From Firmicutes bacterium UBA2598 (GTDB lineage Bacteria; Bacillota; PH28-bin88): a stretch of 64,000 nt of DNA. Positions 1-8,460 of the stretch are shown here, piece by piece (position 1 is the first letter of the stretch; every line of letters starts with the position of its first letter). The position numbers were made by a program, and so were the translations under genes. Below the pieces are notes generated by a model, which saw nothing but the letters and a program-made list of their open reading frames with translations, did not search any database and was not told where the DNA came from. The DNA lies in assembly GCA_002339345.1 (NCBI GenBank), contig DDKM01000069.1, forward strand, positions 35,219 through 99,218. Reading direction: 5' to 3'.

Positions 1-466
1 CATCCCGAGGCTTTGGCGGCGGGACCGGCTGTCCCAGCACATTGGTGCCCGGCACCCCCTCCTCCGGTGGAATGCGGATCCCCAACACCTCGCCGGGGGC
101 TACGCTGATGATGCCCGCAAAACTAACCATCTCCGCCTGCCGGGCTTCCTCCTCCCTTTGCTGTTGTTTCTCCCGGAACACACACCTGATGGAGGCATCC
201 CTTCCCGGTTGTGGCGGGTTGCCCCGAGCTACAGGGATCTCTTGCCCCAAATGATTTAATGCCTTTTCCACCAGTTCCGGGTCAATCCCGAACACAACGC
301 CCTTTTCCTCAAGAACCGCCAGCACAGCCTCCCTTGTCAATTCAGGCGAAGCATGCTCACCGTCATCCACCTGGTCTTCCAGCAGTTGGGGCGGTTTTGG
401 CAAACTAACAAAGGCTGTCATTTTATCCGCTGAGATGCGAATCCTGATCCCCAGATCGTTACCCAT
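1..466 (-). CDS. FapA/DUF342 family protein, N-terminal part (runs off left edge)
   Basis: About 155 codons are open from an ATG at 466 to the window edge, so the C-terminus is missing. The start has a GGGGTG Shine-Dalgarno site eight bases upstream. The translation contains the FapA N-terminal signature region: a stretch on Gly-Ile-Asp-Pro-Glu (around residues 60-65), then V-A-P-G-E and the motif PPEEGVPGTNVLGQPV near the end. FapA/DUF342 proteins are cytosolic beta-helical polymers tied to flagella, polar organisation or surface functions; the exact job here is not known. The gene lies behind a c-di-GMP-I riboswitch and terminator, which independently supports a motility or surface role. 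It could be cotranscribed at a low level with the rfb operon upstream. Confidence 0.68.
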   Translation of the reverse strand, partial: MGNDLGIRIRISADKMTAFVSLPKPPQLLEDQVDDGEHASPELTREAVLAVLEEKGVVFGIDPELVEKALNHLGQEIPVARGNPPQPGRDASIRCVFREKQQQREEEARQAEMVSFAGIISVAPGEVLGIRIPPEEGVPGTNVLGQPVPPPKPRD

Positions 467-497
467 GCTATTCACCCCTTTCCAGTCCGTATAATAC

Positions 498-528
498 CTA
501 AAAGCCCTCTGTCCTGAAGGCAGAGGGC
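498..528 (-). terminator. Rho-independent terminator, expression platform of the c-di-GMP riboswitch
   Basis: On the minus strand GCCCTCTG (528-521) and CAGAGGGC (511-504) form an 8-bp stem with a 9-base loop, followed by TTTT. It sits between the riboswitch aptamer and the FapA start codon, as expected of a transcriptional on/off switch. The T tract is short. Confidence 0.7.
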
Positions 529-536
529 AAACGTAT

Positions 537-646
537 ACCTCCAGCGGCAACCCGGCGATCTTGGCCCTGCCGATGTCCGGCAAAAGCTGTAGACCCGTAG
601 CTTTGCGTCCCTCCCTTTCGGAAGGTTTGCCCAAAGGCGCTTAGGT
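537..646 (-). promoter_or_regulatory. Cyclic di-GMP-I riboswitch (GEMM-I)
   Basis: The minus strand carries the GEMM-I landmarks in order: GGGCAAACC (633-625), a short stem closed by a GAAA tetraloop, GGGACGCAAAGC, a second helix whose 3' half contains CAGGGCCAAGAUCGCCGGG, and the closing GGGUUGCC. Outer segments ACCU (646-643) and AGGU (540-537) can pair as part of P1. This layout is the established aptamer for cyclic di-GMP. It is followed by a terminator and then the FapA-family gene, so the second messenger probably sets read-through into that gene. Whether ligand turns the gene on or off cannot be told from the sequence. Confidence 0.88.
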
Positions 647-743
647 GCTTGCATTCTGGTGGTTAAATGATTAATATATTTTTCGACGCTTTCGGACGGG
701 CTCCTGCCAAATATTGCGTCAAACGAGTGAAAAATGTGCAAGA

Positions 744-1808
744 TCAATCATCCAGCAACAGGCGGGAATGGTCAGTCACCAGTAAGCGGTGGGCCTTTGG
801 CCGCCCGGGTCCCCGGGCGATTACCGCACACCGGCCGATGACACTATCCGCCAGGCGTCCGGCCTCCCGCAAAACAGCCCCTTCCATCACAATGCTCTGC
901 TGTACCTCCACCCCCAAAAGCCTGCTTTTGTTCCCAATGGAGGTATATGGCCCCACATAACTGTTGACAACTTCACAGCCCTCACCGATAATGACCGGTC
1001 CGCAGATTACGGAATTCCGGATCCTGGTACCACCCCCTACCGCGACCTTGCCCTGGATCATGGAGGCGGCATCCGACTGACCGCCCATTTGGCCTGCCAG
1101 CCGGTCCAAAAGGTAGCGGTTGGCGTCCAGCAGATCATCCACCAGTCCGGTATCCTTCCACCACCCCTGCAGGGTATGGGCTGTTACCTGGGCCTGATCC
1201 TCCACCAACACCTGGATGGCATCGGTTATTTCCAGTTCATTGCGCCAGGAAGGGGTGATGCGGTTGATGGCAGAAAATATTTGCGGTTGAAAAAGGTAGA
1301 CACCGATCAGGGCCAGGTTGCTGACCGGCCGGGCTGGCTTCTCTACCACCCTGATCACCCGGGAATTCTCCACCTCCGCCACCCCGAACAGGCGAGGATT
1401 CGCCACCGGAGTAACCACCACCAGGGCCTGGCAGTCCTCCCGGTAAAATCGCTGGATGATCTGTGACAGGTCTTCCTGCAGTAAGTTATCCCCCAAGTAC
1501 AGCATGAAGGGATCATCTCCCAAGAACGGCCTAGCCACTAAAACGGCGTGGGCCAAACCCAAGGGTTCCTCCTGGTGGATGTAGGTTACCTTTACACCAA
1601 ATCGCTGCCCGTCTCCTATCGCCGCCATGATCTCCCTGCGGGTATCACCCACCACCAGGCCGATTTCCCGGACACCAGCCTGAGACATGCCCTCCAGGAT
1701 ATAATAAAGGATGGGCTTGTTGGCAACCGGCAGCAGCTGTTTGGCACAGGCGTAGGTCAGGGGCCGCAGGCGGGTTCCCTTACCACCGCTTAAAATCAGG
1801 CCTTTCAT
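744..1808 (-). CDS. rfbA: Glucose-1-phosphate thymidylyltransferase, long form
   Basis: A 354-residue protein that makes dTDP-glucose from glucose-1-phosphate and dTTP, the first step to dTDP-rhamnose. The nucleotide-binding signature GGKGTRLRPLT is at residues 8-18, and VEKPARP lies mid-protein. Unlike the about 290-residue enterobacterial RmlA it has a C-terminal left-handed beta-helix region (GGTRIRNSVICGPVIIGEG and following hexapeptide repeats), as in the long clostridial and archaeal forms. The ATG at 1808 has a GGGAGGTGG site just upstream; an upstream in-frame extension to 1850 lacks one. It is the last gene of rfbD-B-C-A. Confidence 0.92.
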   Translation of the reverse strand: MKGLILSGGKGTRLRPLTYACAKQLLPVANKPILYYILEGMSQAGVREIGLVVGDTRREIMAAIGDGQRFGVKVTYIHQEEPLGLAHAVLVARPFLGDDPFMLYLGDNLLQEDLSQIIQRFYREDCQALVVVTPVANPRLFGVAEVENSRVIRVVEKPARPVSNLALIGVYLFQPQIFSAINRITPSWRNELEITDAIQVLVEDQAQVTAHTLQGWWKDTGLVDDLLDANRYLLDRLAGQMGGQSDAASMIQGKVAVGGGTRIRNSVICGPVIIGEGCEVVNSYVGPYTSIGNKSRLLGVEVQQSIVMEGAVLREAGRLADSVIGRCAVIARGPGRPKAHRLLVTDHSRLLLDD

Positions 1809-1828
1809 GGTCCACCTCCCGTCCGATG

Positions 1829-2281
1829 CTAACCATCCTGCCGGTCCCACTTATAGGGAATGGTGCCAGCATGGGGATCCATCCGCAGTTCATCGGGCTG
1901 CTGGTGGTTGTAGGGTCTGTCGGGGCAGTTCATCACCAGCACCTCCCCGGGGCCGATAGCCTTGAAGCCGTGCCATATACCTGGGGGTACCTGTACCAAG
2001 AGGGGCCGGTGTTCCCCCATAAACACCTCCAGGATTTCCCCCCTGGTCTGGCTTTCCGGCCGCTGATCATATAAGACCACCTTGGCCATCCCGCTAATTA
2101 CCGCAAGGTTATCGGTTTGCAGCTGGTGACAGTGCCAGGCCTTGACCACCCCCGGGTAGGCAGTGGTGACATATACCTGGCCGAAACCCTTAAACAAATC
2201 CTCATCCCGGCGGAGTATTTCCGTCAAACGTCCCCGCTCGTCTGGGATCACCCGCAGATTCTTGATCTTGACCCCCTCCAT
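1829..2281 (-). CDS. rfbC: dTDP-4-dehydrorhamnose 3,5-epimerase family protein
   Basis: A 150-residue cupin that probably epimerises dTDP-4-keto-6-deoxyglucose at C3 and C5. Visible family features are the opening PDERGRLTEILR, an A-W-H-C-H metal/active-site-like segment, and VPPGIWHGF. It is shorter than classical RmlC (about 180 residues) and belongs to the compact clade common in Clostridia and Archaea, so the exact product stereochemistry is less certain than for RmlC. Its ATG overlaps the stop codon of the dehydratase gene (TAATG), which implies translational coupling. Confidence 0.85.
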   Translation of the reverse strand: MEGVKIKNLRVIPDERGRLTEILRRDEDLFKGFGQVYVTTAYPGVVKAWHCHQLQTDNLAVISGMAKVVLYDQRPESQTRGEILEVFMGEHRPLLVQVPPGIWHGFKAIGPGEVLVMNCPDRPYNHQQPDELRMDPHAGTIPYKWDRQDG

Positions 2282-3279
2282 TAGTAACGATCCCTCCTCT
2301 TAAAAACTACCCCCAGTTCTGGATTACACCACTCCGGGTGAGCCTGGTACCACCGAACGGTGGCCTGCAGGCCGGCTTGGAAGGAGTGAAGGGGGAACCA
2401 TTGCAGTTCCGTGGCAATCTTGGTGGCATCAATGGCATACCGGCGGTCATGACCGGGCCGGTCCGGCACAAAGGTAATCAGGTCAGCTGGTTTTCCCAAC
2501 AACTCCAACACCGCCATGGCGACCTGCAAATTGCTAAGTTCACCACCCCCACCGATGTTATAAACCTCACCGGGTTTCCCGCCATGCATCACAGCGTCCA
2601 ATGCCCGGCAGTGGTCCTCAACGTGGATCCAGTCCCGTACCTGCTGTCCATCACCGTATAAAGGCAACGGCCGCCCTGCCAGGGCGTTGCTAATGAGCAG
2701 GGGAATGAACTTTTCAGGGTATTGGTAAGGGCCGTAATTATTTGAACAGCGCGTGATCATCACCGGCAACCCGTAGGTGCGGTGATAGGCCCTGGCTAGG
2801 CAGTCCGCGCCTGCTTTACTGGCGGCATAGGGATTGTTGGGCTTAAGGGGTGAACCCTCGTCAAACCGTCCGTCCTCTCCCAGGCTGCCGTAAACCTCAT
2901 CGGTGGAAACCTGTACGAATCCCTTGACACCATAGCAGCGGGCCGCTTCCAGCAGGTTCTGGGTACCGGCCACATTGGTCCGGACAAAGGCGGCGGAGTC
3001 GTTGATGCTGCGATCAACGTGGGTTTCCGCCGCCAGGTTCACAACCAGATCCACTCCCCGGTTGAACACCCGCCGCACCGTGCGCCGACAAGCAATATCT
3101 CCCCGTATAAAACAATAGTTGGGGTGACTGGACAGATCCGCCAAATTGGCTGGGTTACCGGCATAGGTCACCTTATCCAAATTGACGATGGTGTAGTCAT
3201 ATCTGTGCAACAGGTAGCGGATGAGATTACTGCCGATAAAGCCCATTCCTCCGGTTACCAGTATTCTTTTAAAGCTCAA
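2281..3279 (-). CDS. rfbB: dTDP-glucose 4,6-dehydratase
   Basis: A 332-residue extended short-chain dehydrogenase that converts dTDP-glucose to dTDP-4-keto-6-deoxyglucose with tightly bound NAD. The Rossmann motif TGGMGFIG is at residues 9-16, the catalytic STDEVYG at 125-131 (Asp/Glu acid-base pair) and the YAASK tyrosine-lysine pair at 151-155. Length and motifs match RmlB. The start overlaps the end of rfbD by 11 bases and the stop overlaps rfbC by one base, so the four genes form one compact operon. Confidence 0.94.
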   Translation of the reverse strand: MSFKRILVTGGMGFIGSNLIRYLLHRYDYTIVNLDKVTYAGNPANLADLSSHPNYCFIRGDIACRRTVRRVFNRGVDLVVNLAAETHVDRSINDSAAFVRTNVAGTQNLLEAARCYGVKGFVQVSTDEVYGSLGEDGRFDEGSPLKPNNPYAASKAGADCLARAYHRTYGLPVMITRCSNNYGPYQYPEKFIPLLISNALAGRPLPLYGDGQQVRDWIHVEDHCRALDAVMHGGKPGEVYNIGGGGELSNLQVAMAVLELLGKPADLITFVPDRPGHDRRYAIDATKIATELQWFPLHSFQAGLQATVRWYQAHPEWCNPELGVVFKRRDRY

Positions 3280-4168
3280 TGCCTTGACCCCCTTGTGGTT
3301 GTGGGCAAATGCCCTTATCTCCCATCAGGTAAGCGCCCAGGGCCTGTCGGTAGTTACGCAACATGGGAAATCCCTCCCTCCGCCACCTGTCATTGGCCAG
3401 TACACTGAAGGCCGGCCTAAGGGCGGGACGCCCCAATTCCATGGAGGTTGTGGGTATGATTTGCCAGGCCTGGTAACCGGCCAGCAGAGCCACAGCCTGG
3501 GCCAACTGGTACCAAGAGCAGCTGCCGCCATTGGTCAGGTGATAGATACCGGCCAGGGGAGCGGTGATGCCACGAGCTATCAAACGGCAGACAGCCATGG
3601 CCAGATCCCTGGTATAGGTGGGGCACCCCACCTGATCCGTCACCACCCGCATCCATCCCACCTGTTGCAGTGAGCGGAGAGTGGTATCAACAAAATTGCG
3701 GCCGCCCGGACCGAACAACCAGGAGGTACGGAATATGACAGGGCAGCCAGCCACCCGTAATAGCGCCCGTTCCCCGGCCAGTTTTGATTTCCCATATACG
3801 TTAATGGGACGAGGAGGAGCATCTTCCCGGTAAGGCGTGCTAGCCCGCCCATCAAAAACGTAATCGGTGCTGAAATGGACCAAGGGGATTCCCTGTTCCC
3901 GGCAGGCCAGGCCGAGGTTTAAAGGTCCAAGGGTATTGACACGGAAGGCTCTAACCGGTTGGTGCTCACACCCGTCCACAGCGGTATAGGCAGCGGCATT
4001 GACCACAACATAGGGACGTATTTTCGCTACCACCTGTAGGACAGCGGTTCTATCTGCGATATCCAAATCCCGGCGGGTCAGAGCTTCCACCACCCACCCT
4101 GCCCTGCCAAATTCCGCCAGAAGGGCAGTGCCCAGCATACCGGCGGCTCCGGTCAGCAGGACCAGCAC
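3269..4168 (-). CDS. rfbD: dTDP-4-dehydrorhamnose reductase
   Basis: A 299-residue reductive SDR giving dTDP-L-rhamnose with NAD(P)H. The nucleotide motif TGAAGMLG is at residues 6-13, STDYVFDG at 100-107 and YGKSK at 125-129. The start is a GTG at 4168 with a GGGGGGTGA site eight bases upstream; an out-of-frame ATG close by is not usable. It is the first gene of the rfb operon. The operon supplies activated rhamnose for wall or S-layer glycans; no rhamnosyltransferase is present in the window. Confidence 0.92.
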   Translation of the reverse strand: MLVLLTGAAGMLGTALLAEFGRAGWVVEALTRRDLDIADRTAVLQVVAKIRPYVVVNAAAYTAVDGCEHQPVRAFRVNTLGPLNLGLACREQGIPLVHFSTDYVFDGRASTPYREDAPPRPINVYGKSKLAGERALLRVAGCPVIFRTSWLFGPGGRNFVDTTLRSLQQVGWMRVVTDQVGCPTYTRDLAMAVCRLIARGITAPLAGIYHLTNGGSCSWYQLAQAVALLAGYQAWQIIPTTSMELGRPALRPAFSVLANDRWRREGFPMLRNYRQALGAYLMGDKGICPQPQGGQGIEL

Positions 4169-4295
4169 CAGCCATCACCCCCCGGGTTCTCCCCCATTTG
4201 TTCAGGGCAGCCCATAAAGCCCTGATCCAGGGTATGCGTGGATGCCGAGAGGGGTGAAAACAAACCAGGTGGATAACCGGATGGCAAATTGGGTC
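4169..4295. other. Intergenic region between divergent rfb and trp operons
   Basis: The trp promoter and leader occupy the right part (4296 onward). On the rfb side I see no convincing -35/-10 pair. A hairpin CAGGGC-N10-GCCCTG around 4203-4225 lies in the rfb 5' leader without a T tract. No other feature is supported. Confidence 0.4.
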
Positions 4296-4324
4296 TTGAC
4301 GGCATATTGGGGTTGGTGTATACT
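4296..4324 (+). promoter_or_regulatory. Sigma-A type promoter of the trp operon
   Basis: TTGACG (4296-4301) and TATACT (4319-4324) are separated by exactly 17 bases, a near-consensus vegetative promoter. Transcription would start near 4331, placing the NAG-repeat region and terminator inside a leader of about 165 bases in front of trpE. Confidence 0.85.
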
Positions 4325-4369
4325 CAGCCCAATCACACAACATGCGGGGCCGTTGAGGGCTGCCGGTGC

Positions 4370-4411
4370 CAGTTGAGTTGAGATTGAGTTGAGTTGAGCG
4401 GAGCCGAGGAG
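4370..4411 (+). promoter_or_regulatory. Probable TRAP (MtrB) binding site in the trp leader
   Basis: Seven GAG triplets begin at 4375, 4380, 4386, 4391, 4396, 4401 and 4406, separated by two bases (three in one case). A CAG at 4370 and a GAA at 4411 continue the same period. TRAP, the ring-shaped tryptophan-activated RNA-binding protein of Bacillus, binds (G/U)AG repeats spaced by two to three bases. The segment also contains GGAGC (4400-4404) and GGAG (4408-4411), which can pair with the 5' arm of the downstream terminator, so bound protein would prevent the antiterminator. mtrB is not in this window. Confidence 0.78.
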
Positions 4412-4435
4412 AAGCAACACCATGGGGATTGATCC

Positions 4436-4475
4436 GGGGTGGTGCTCCTTTGGAGCGCCACCCCTTTAATTTTTT
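4436..4475 (+). terminator. trp operon attenuator (Rho-independent terminator)
   Basis: GGGGTGGTGCTCC (4436-4448) pairs with GGAGCGCCACCCC (4452-4464) across a 3-base loop, followed by TTTAATTTTTT. It ends about 20 bases before trpE. An alternative antiterminator can form: TGGTGCTCC (4440-4448) with CACCA (4418-4422) plus GGAG (4408-4411). Confidence 0.88.
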
Positions 4476-4496
4476 CCTAAAAGGAGGCTGGATGGG

Positions 4497-5984
4497 ATGA
4501 TTCATCCCGATTACAACACATATTTGCACCTTTTCCGGCCGGACGGTTTGGTTCCCCTCTGGATGGACCTGGTGGCGGATCTGGATACCCCTGTTTCCCT
4601 GTACCGGAAACTGTGTCCAGGCAGCAGCCATTCCTTTTTGCTGGAGAGCGTGACCGGCGGTGACCAGGTGGCGCGCTACTCCTTCATCGGGCTGGAACCC
4701 ATGGCGGTCATCACCAGTAGGGGCGGGGTAATTCAGACGAATCAGAACGGCCGCCGCCAGTGCGCACAGGGGCAACCCCTCGCCTACCTGTCCGAGCTTT
4801 TGACATCTTATCATGTGGAGCCCTTGCCGGGCCTACCCCGCTTCTTCGGCGGAGCGGTGGGTTATTACGGCTATGACCTCAGCCGGTGCCTGGAAAAACT
4901 GCCCCAGCTGGCCCCCGACGACCTCAACCTGCCGGAATGCTATGCCATCATCCCGCGCCTTTTATTGGCCTATGACCATGCCCAGCGCCGGCTGAAAATC
5001 ATCGCCCTGATCCAGGCAGGGAAGGATCCCAGCCGCACCTACCGGGAGGGGGAGGATCTCATCCACCGGACGGTGGATCTCCTACACCGGCCCATCACCG
5101 CGGACAGTCCGGTTCTCCCCCTGGGCAAAGGCCCGGAACTGGGGAACAATTACGCAGTCTGCAATACCGACCAGGAGCGATTTATCCAAAATGTGCACCG
5201 GGCCCTGCAGTACATCCGGTCGGGAGATATTTTTCAGGTGGTGCTTTCACAACGGTGGCAGCGGCCTTATAGCGGCGATCCCTTTATGGTCTACCGCACC
5301 CTGCGGGCCATCAACCCATCGCCCTACATGTTCTATCTAAACTTCCCGGAGGTGCAACTGGTGGGCGCCTCACCGGAAATGCTGGTACGGGTGGAGGGTG
5401 GTGAGGTGAGATACCGGCCCATCGCAGGTACCCGCCCCAGGGGAGCCACAGATGAGGAGGACCTGCGGTTGGCCCGGGAGTTGGCTGCTGACCCCAAGGA
5501 GCAAGCGGAACATGTTATGCTGGTAGATTTGGGACGTAACGACCTGGGCAAGGTATGTGCCTACGGGTCGGTGGAGGTACCCCGGTTCATGCAGGTGGAA
5601 CACTACTCCCACGTCATGCATTTGGTATCAGATGTGACAGGCAAGCTGGCTCCGGGCCGGAATGCCCTGGACGCCCTGATGGCCTGCTTCCCAGCCGGCA
5701 CCGTCACCGGTGCGCCCAAGGTGCGGGCCATGGAGATCATTGAAGAACTGGAGCCAACCCGCCGCGGACCCTACGCCGGTGCGGTGGGTTACCTGGGTTT
5801 CAACGGTAACATGGACACCTGTATCACCATTCGTACCATGGTCTTTCGAAATAATCAGGCCTTTGTGCAGGCCGGAGCGGGTATTGTGGCAGACTCCCAT
5901 CCGGAGCTGGAGCATCTGGAAACATGGAACAAGGCCCGGGCACTACTGGTGGCCCTGGCCCTGGCGGAGGAGGTGCAACGGTGA
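4497..5984 (+). CDS. trpE: Anthranilate synthase component I
   Basis: A 495-residue enzyme that forms anthranilate from chorismate with ammonia from TrpG. The LLES motif of the tryptophan feedback site is at residues 48-51. The C-terminal chorismate-binding domain carries GDIFQVVLSQR, IAGTRPRG, AEHVMLVDLGRND, GTVTGAPK and the glycine-rich GPYAGAVGY. The ATG at 4497 lies nine bases after AAGGAGG; an ATG five bases earlier closes after two codons. It is the first gene of trpEGDCFBA and is under leader control. Confidence 0.96.
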   Translation: MIHPDYNTYLHLFRPDGLVPLWMDLVADLDTPVSLYRKLCPGSSHSFLLESVTGGDQVARYSFIGLEPMAVITSRGGVIQTNQNGRRQCAQGQPLAYLSELLTSYHVEPLPGLPRFFGGAVGYYGYDLSRCLEKLPQLAPDDLNLPECYAIIPRLLLAYDHAQRRLKIIALIQAGKDPSRTYREGEDLIHRTVDLLHRPITADSPVLPLGKGPELGNNYAVCNTDQERFIQNVHRALQYIRSGDIFQVVLSQRWQRPYSGDPFMVYRTLRAINPSPYMFYLNFPEVQLVGASPEMLVRVEGGEVRYRPIAGTRPRGATDEEDLRLARELAADPKEQAEHVMLVDLGRNDLGKVCAYGSVEVPRFMQVEHYSHVMHLVSDVTGKLAPGRNALDALMACFPAGTVTGAPKVRAMEIIEELEPTRRGPYAGAVGYLGFNGNMDTCITIRTMVFRNNQAFVQAGAGIVADSHPELEHLETWNKARALLVALALAEEVQR

Positions 5985-6547
5985 TTGTTCTGATTGACAA
6001 CTACGATTCCTTTACCTACAACCTGGAACAATACCTGGGTGAACTTGGCCAACAGGTAGCGGTTTACCGCAACGATGCCATTACGGTGCCGGAAATCCAG
6101 GCCATGGATCCCACCCACTTGGTGATCTCCCCCGGCCCCTGCACCCCCCTGGAAGCCGGCATCTCGGTGGAGTGCATCATCCGCCTGGCCGGCCGGGTAC
6201 CCATTCTCGGTGTATGCCTGGGTCATCAGAGCATTGGCGCGGCCTTTGGCGGCCGGGTGGTCCGGGCCAGGGAACCGGTACACGGCAAGACTTCCCTGAT
6301 TTATCACGACGGACAAGGGGTTTACACAGGCCTGCCGAACCCCTTTACCGCCACCCGCTACCACTCTCTGGTACTGGACCCCTTCACCCTGCCCCCCTGC
6401 CTGGCGGTAACCGCCCGGACGGTGGACGGCACAATCATGGGCGTACGGCACAGGGAGTTACCCATCGAGGGAGTACAGTTCCACCCGGAGTCCATTCTTA
6501 CCCAGGAGGGAAAACGCCTGCTGGCCAACTACCTTACCCAGAACTGA
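5981..6547 (+). CDS. trpG: Anthranilate synthase component II (glutamine amidotransferase)
   Basis: A 188-residue class I amidotransferase providing ammonia to TrpE, and possibly also to aminodeoxychorismate synthase, since no second copy is visible here. The catalytic cysteine is in GVCLGHQ (Cys79); the His/Glu pair is in FHPES near residue 170. The start is a GTG whose last two bases fall in the trpE stop (GTGA), preceded by GGAGGAGGTG inside trpE. An in-frame ATG at 5924 inside trpE would add 19 unrelated residues and is rejected. Confidence 0.95.
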   Translation: MIVLIDNYDSFTYNLEQYLGELGQQVAVYRNDAITVPEIQAMDPTHLVISPGPCTPLEAGISVECIIRLAGRVPILGVCLGHQSIGAAFGGRVVRAREPVHGKTSLIYHDGQGVYTGLPNPFTATRYHSLVLDPFTLPPCLAVTARTVDGTIMGVRHRELPIEGVQFHPESILTQEGKRLLANYLTQN

Positions 6548-6613
6548 CTAATCTTTAAGGAAGGCATTGCCCTGATGGGACACAACTGGAAAATGAAAAA
6601 GGAGGAGAGCAGA

Positions 6614-7636
6614 GTGGAGTTGAGAAAAGCGCTGGCCCGGATTACCGCGGGCCAACACCTGACCGAGGAAGAAGCCCTGGCGGTAATGGAGGAGATGATG
6701 ACGGACAAAGCCACTCCAGCCCAGATCGGGGCTTTCCTGGTGGCCCTGAAAATGAAGGGGGAAACCGTAGAAGAAATCACCGGCATGGCCCGGGCCATGC
6801 GGGCCAAAGCCACCCCTTTGGAAACCGGCCTGCCCAATATCATGGATACCTGCGGCACTGGCGGGGATACCCGGAATACCTTCAACATTTCCACCACCGC
6901 CGCCTTTGTCATCGCAGGGGCTGGTGTGCCGGTAGCCAAACATGGAAACCGGGCAGTTTCCAGCCGTTGCGGCAGTGCCGACTTGCTGGAAGCCCTGGGT
7001 GTACCTATCTCCCTTTCCCCTGTTGACACCGCCAAGTGCCTTAAAGAGGTGGGATTGGCATTCCTCTTTGCCCCCGTCTTCCATCAGTCCATGCGTTTTG
7101 CCGCCGCACCCCGCCGGGAGCTGGGACTGCGCACGGTTTTTAATATTTTGGGTCCCCTGACCAACCCCGCCGGAGCCACCTGCCAGGTATTGGGGGTTTA
7201 TGACCACTCCCTGACAGGGGTAATGGCCTCTGTGCTAGGCCGGCTGGGCTGCCGTAGAGCCTTCGTCTGCCATGGGTATGACGGCACCGATGAGGTCTCC
7301 ATTTCCGGCCCCACCCGGGTCTCCATGCTCCGGGAAGGTGAAGTGGTTACCTTCGATTTACACCCGGGTGATGCGGGGATTGCCACTGCAGACATGGAAA
7401 CCATTCAAGGGGGCGGGCCGGAACAGAACGCCCGCATTACCATGAGCATCCTGGAAGGCCGCAAGGGGCCCTGCCGGGATGTGGTGGTGCTGAACGCCGG
7501 TCTCGGCCTAGTTGCCGCCGGCCTGGCGGAAAACCTGCGGGAAGGGGTGGATCTGGCCTGTTACAGCCTGGACAGCGGCAAGGCCCTGGGTAAACTGGAA
7601 GCCCTTGTAGCCTTCGGTAAGGGGTGTGCAGCATGA
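6614..7636 (+). CDS. trpD: Anthranilate phosphoribosyltransferase
   Basis: A 340-residue enzyme that transfers phosphoribose from PRPP to anthranilate. The PRPP and substrate motifs DTCGTGGD (78-85) and KHGNR (109-113) are present. I chose the GTG at 6614 because AAGGAGGAGA precedes it by five bases and the product then starts like the family; an ATG at 6575 in the same frame would add 13 residues, partly made of that ribosome-binding sequence. It overlaps trpC by four bases. Confidence 0.94.
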   Translation: MELRKALARITAGQHLTEEEALAVMEEMMTDKATPAQIGAFLVALKMKGETVEEITGMARAMRAKATPLETGLPNIMDTCGTGGDTRNTFNISTTAAFVIAGAGVPVAKHGNRAVSSRCGSADLLEALGVPISLSPVDTAKCLKEVGLAFLFAPVFHQSMRFAAAPRRELGLRTVFNILGPLTNPAGATCQVLGVYDHSLTGVMASVLGRLGCRRAFVCHGYDGTDEVSISGPTRVSMLREGEVVTFDLHPGDAGIATADMETIQGGGPEQNARITMSILEGRKGPCRDVVVLNAGLGLVAAGLAENLREGVDLACYSLDSGKALGKLEALVAFGKGCAA

Positions 7637-8460
7637 TGTTAGAAAACATCCTAGCCCATAAAGAACAGGAAATTGCAAGGGCCATCAGCACCAACGCCAT
7701 AGCACGATTGATGGAGGAAATCCGCAGCGCTCCTGCCCCGCGGGATATGCTGGCCTCCTTACGACAATCCACCCACAAACCGGCCCTGCTGGCGGAAATC
7801 AAACAGGCCTCCCCTTCCCGGGGTGTACTCAAAGAGGCGGCAACCTTTGACCCCGCAGCGCTGGCCGTCGCTTATACAGAGGCGGGAGCGGCTGCTTTGT
7901 CTGTACTGACCGACCACCGCTTTTTCGGCGGAAGCCTGGACCACCTTACCCAGGCCAGGGAGGCATCCCCCCTCCCCGTCCTCTGCAAGGACTTCTTCAT
8001 CCATCCTCACCAGGTTTACGCGGCCAGGGCAGCCGGTGCGGATGCCATTTTATTGATCGCCAGGGTCCTGGCCCCCGCAAGGTTGACAGCCCTTTACCAT
8101 CTGGCTTTAAACCTGGGTATGGCGGTTTTGGTGGAGGTGCACCGACCAGAGGAGGTGGGGCCTGTCCTGGACCTTAACCCTGCACTGGTGGGGATCAACA
8201 ACCGCGACCTCAACAGTTTCCATACCGACCTCTCCACCACCGCCCGCCTGCGCCCGCTGATTCCTCCGGGACCGCTGGTGGTCAGCGCCAGTGGGGTATC
8301 CACTGGGGAGCATGTCCGGTACCTGACCGCCCAGGGTGTGGATGCACTGCTGGTGGGGGAGGCCCTCTCCACCTGCACCAACCCTGTCCAGCAGGTGCAA
8401 CGGCTGTACGGGAAGGACAAGGAGGAATGCCTGGATGGACAAAGCCAGAATTTGGATTAA
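7633..8460 (+). CDS. trpC: Indole-3-glycerol phosphate synthase
   Basis: A 275-residue TIM-barrel enzyme that closes the indole ring. Typical motifs are AEIKQASPSRG (substrate and catalytic Lys), LCKDFFI, GINNRDL and SASGV near the C-terminus. The start ATG overlaps the trpD stop (ATGATG, so 7633 or 7636); AAGGGGTG precedes it. The 3' end overlaps trpF by 26 bases. Confidence 0.94.
   Translation: MMLENILAHKEQEIARAISTNAIARLMEEIRSAPAPRDMLASLRQSTHKPALLAEIKQASPSRGVLKEAATFDPAALAVAYTEAGAAALSVLTDHRFFGGSLDHLTQAREASPLPVLCKDFFIHPHQVYAARAAGADAILLIARVLAPARLTALYHLALNLGMAVLVEVHRPEEVGPVLDLNPALVGINNRDLNSFHTDLSTTARLRPLIPPGPLVVSASGVSTGEHVRYLTAQGVDALLVGEALSTCTNPVQQVQRLYGKDKEECLDGQSQNLD

Noticed and set aside
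4050..4814. A 254-codon minus-strand frame across rfbD, the trp leader and trpE
   Set aside because: It crosses the trp promoter and terminator, shows no domain and has no start signal.
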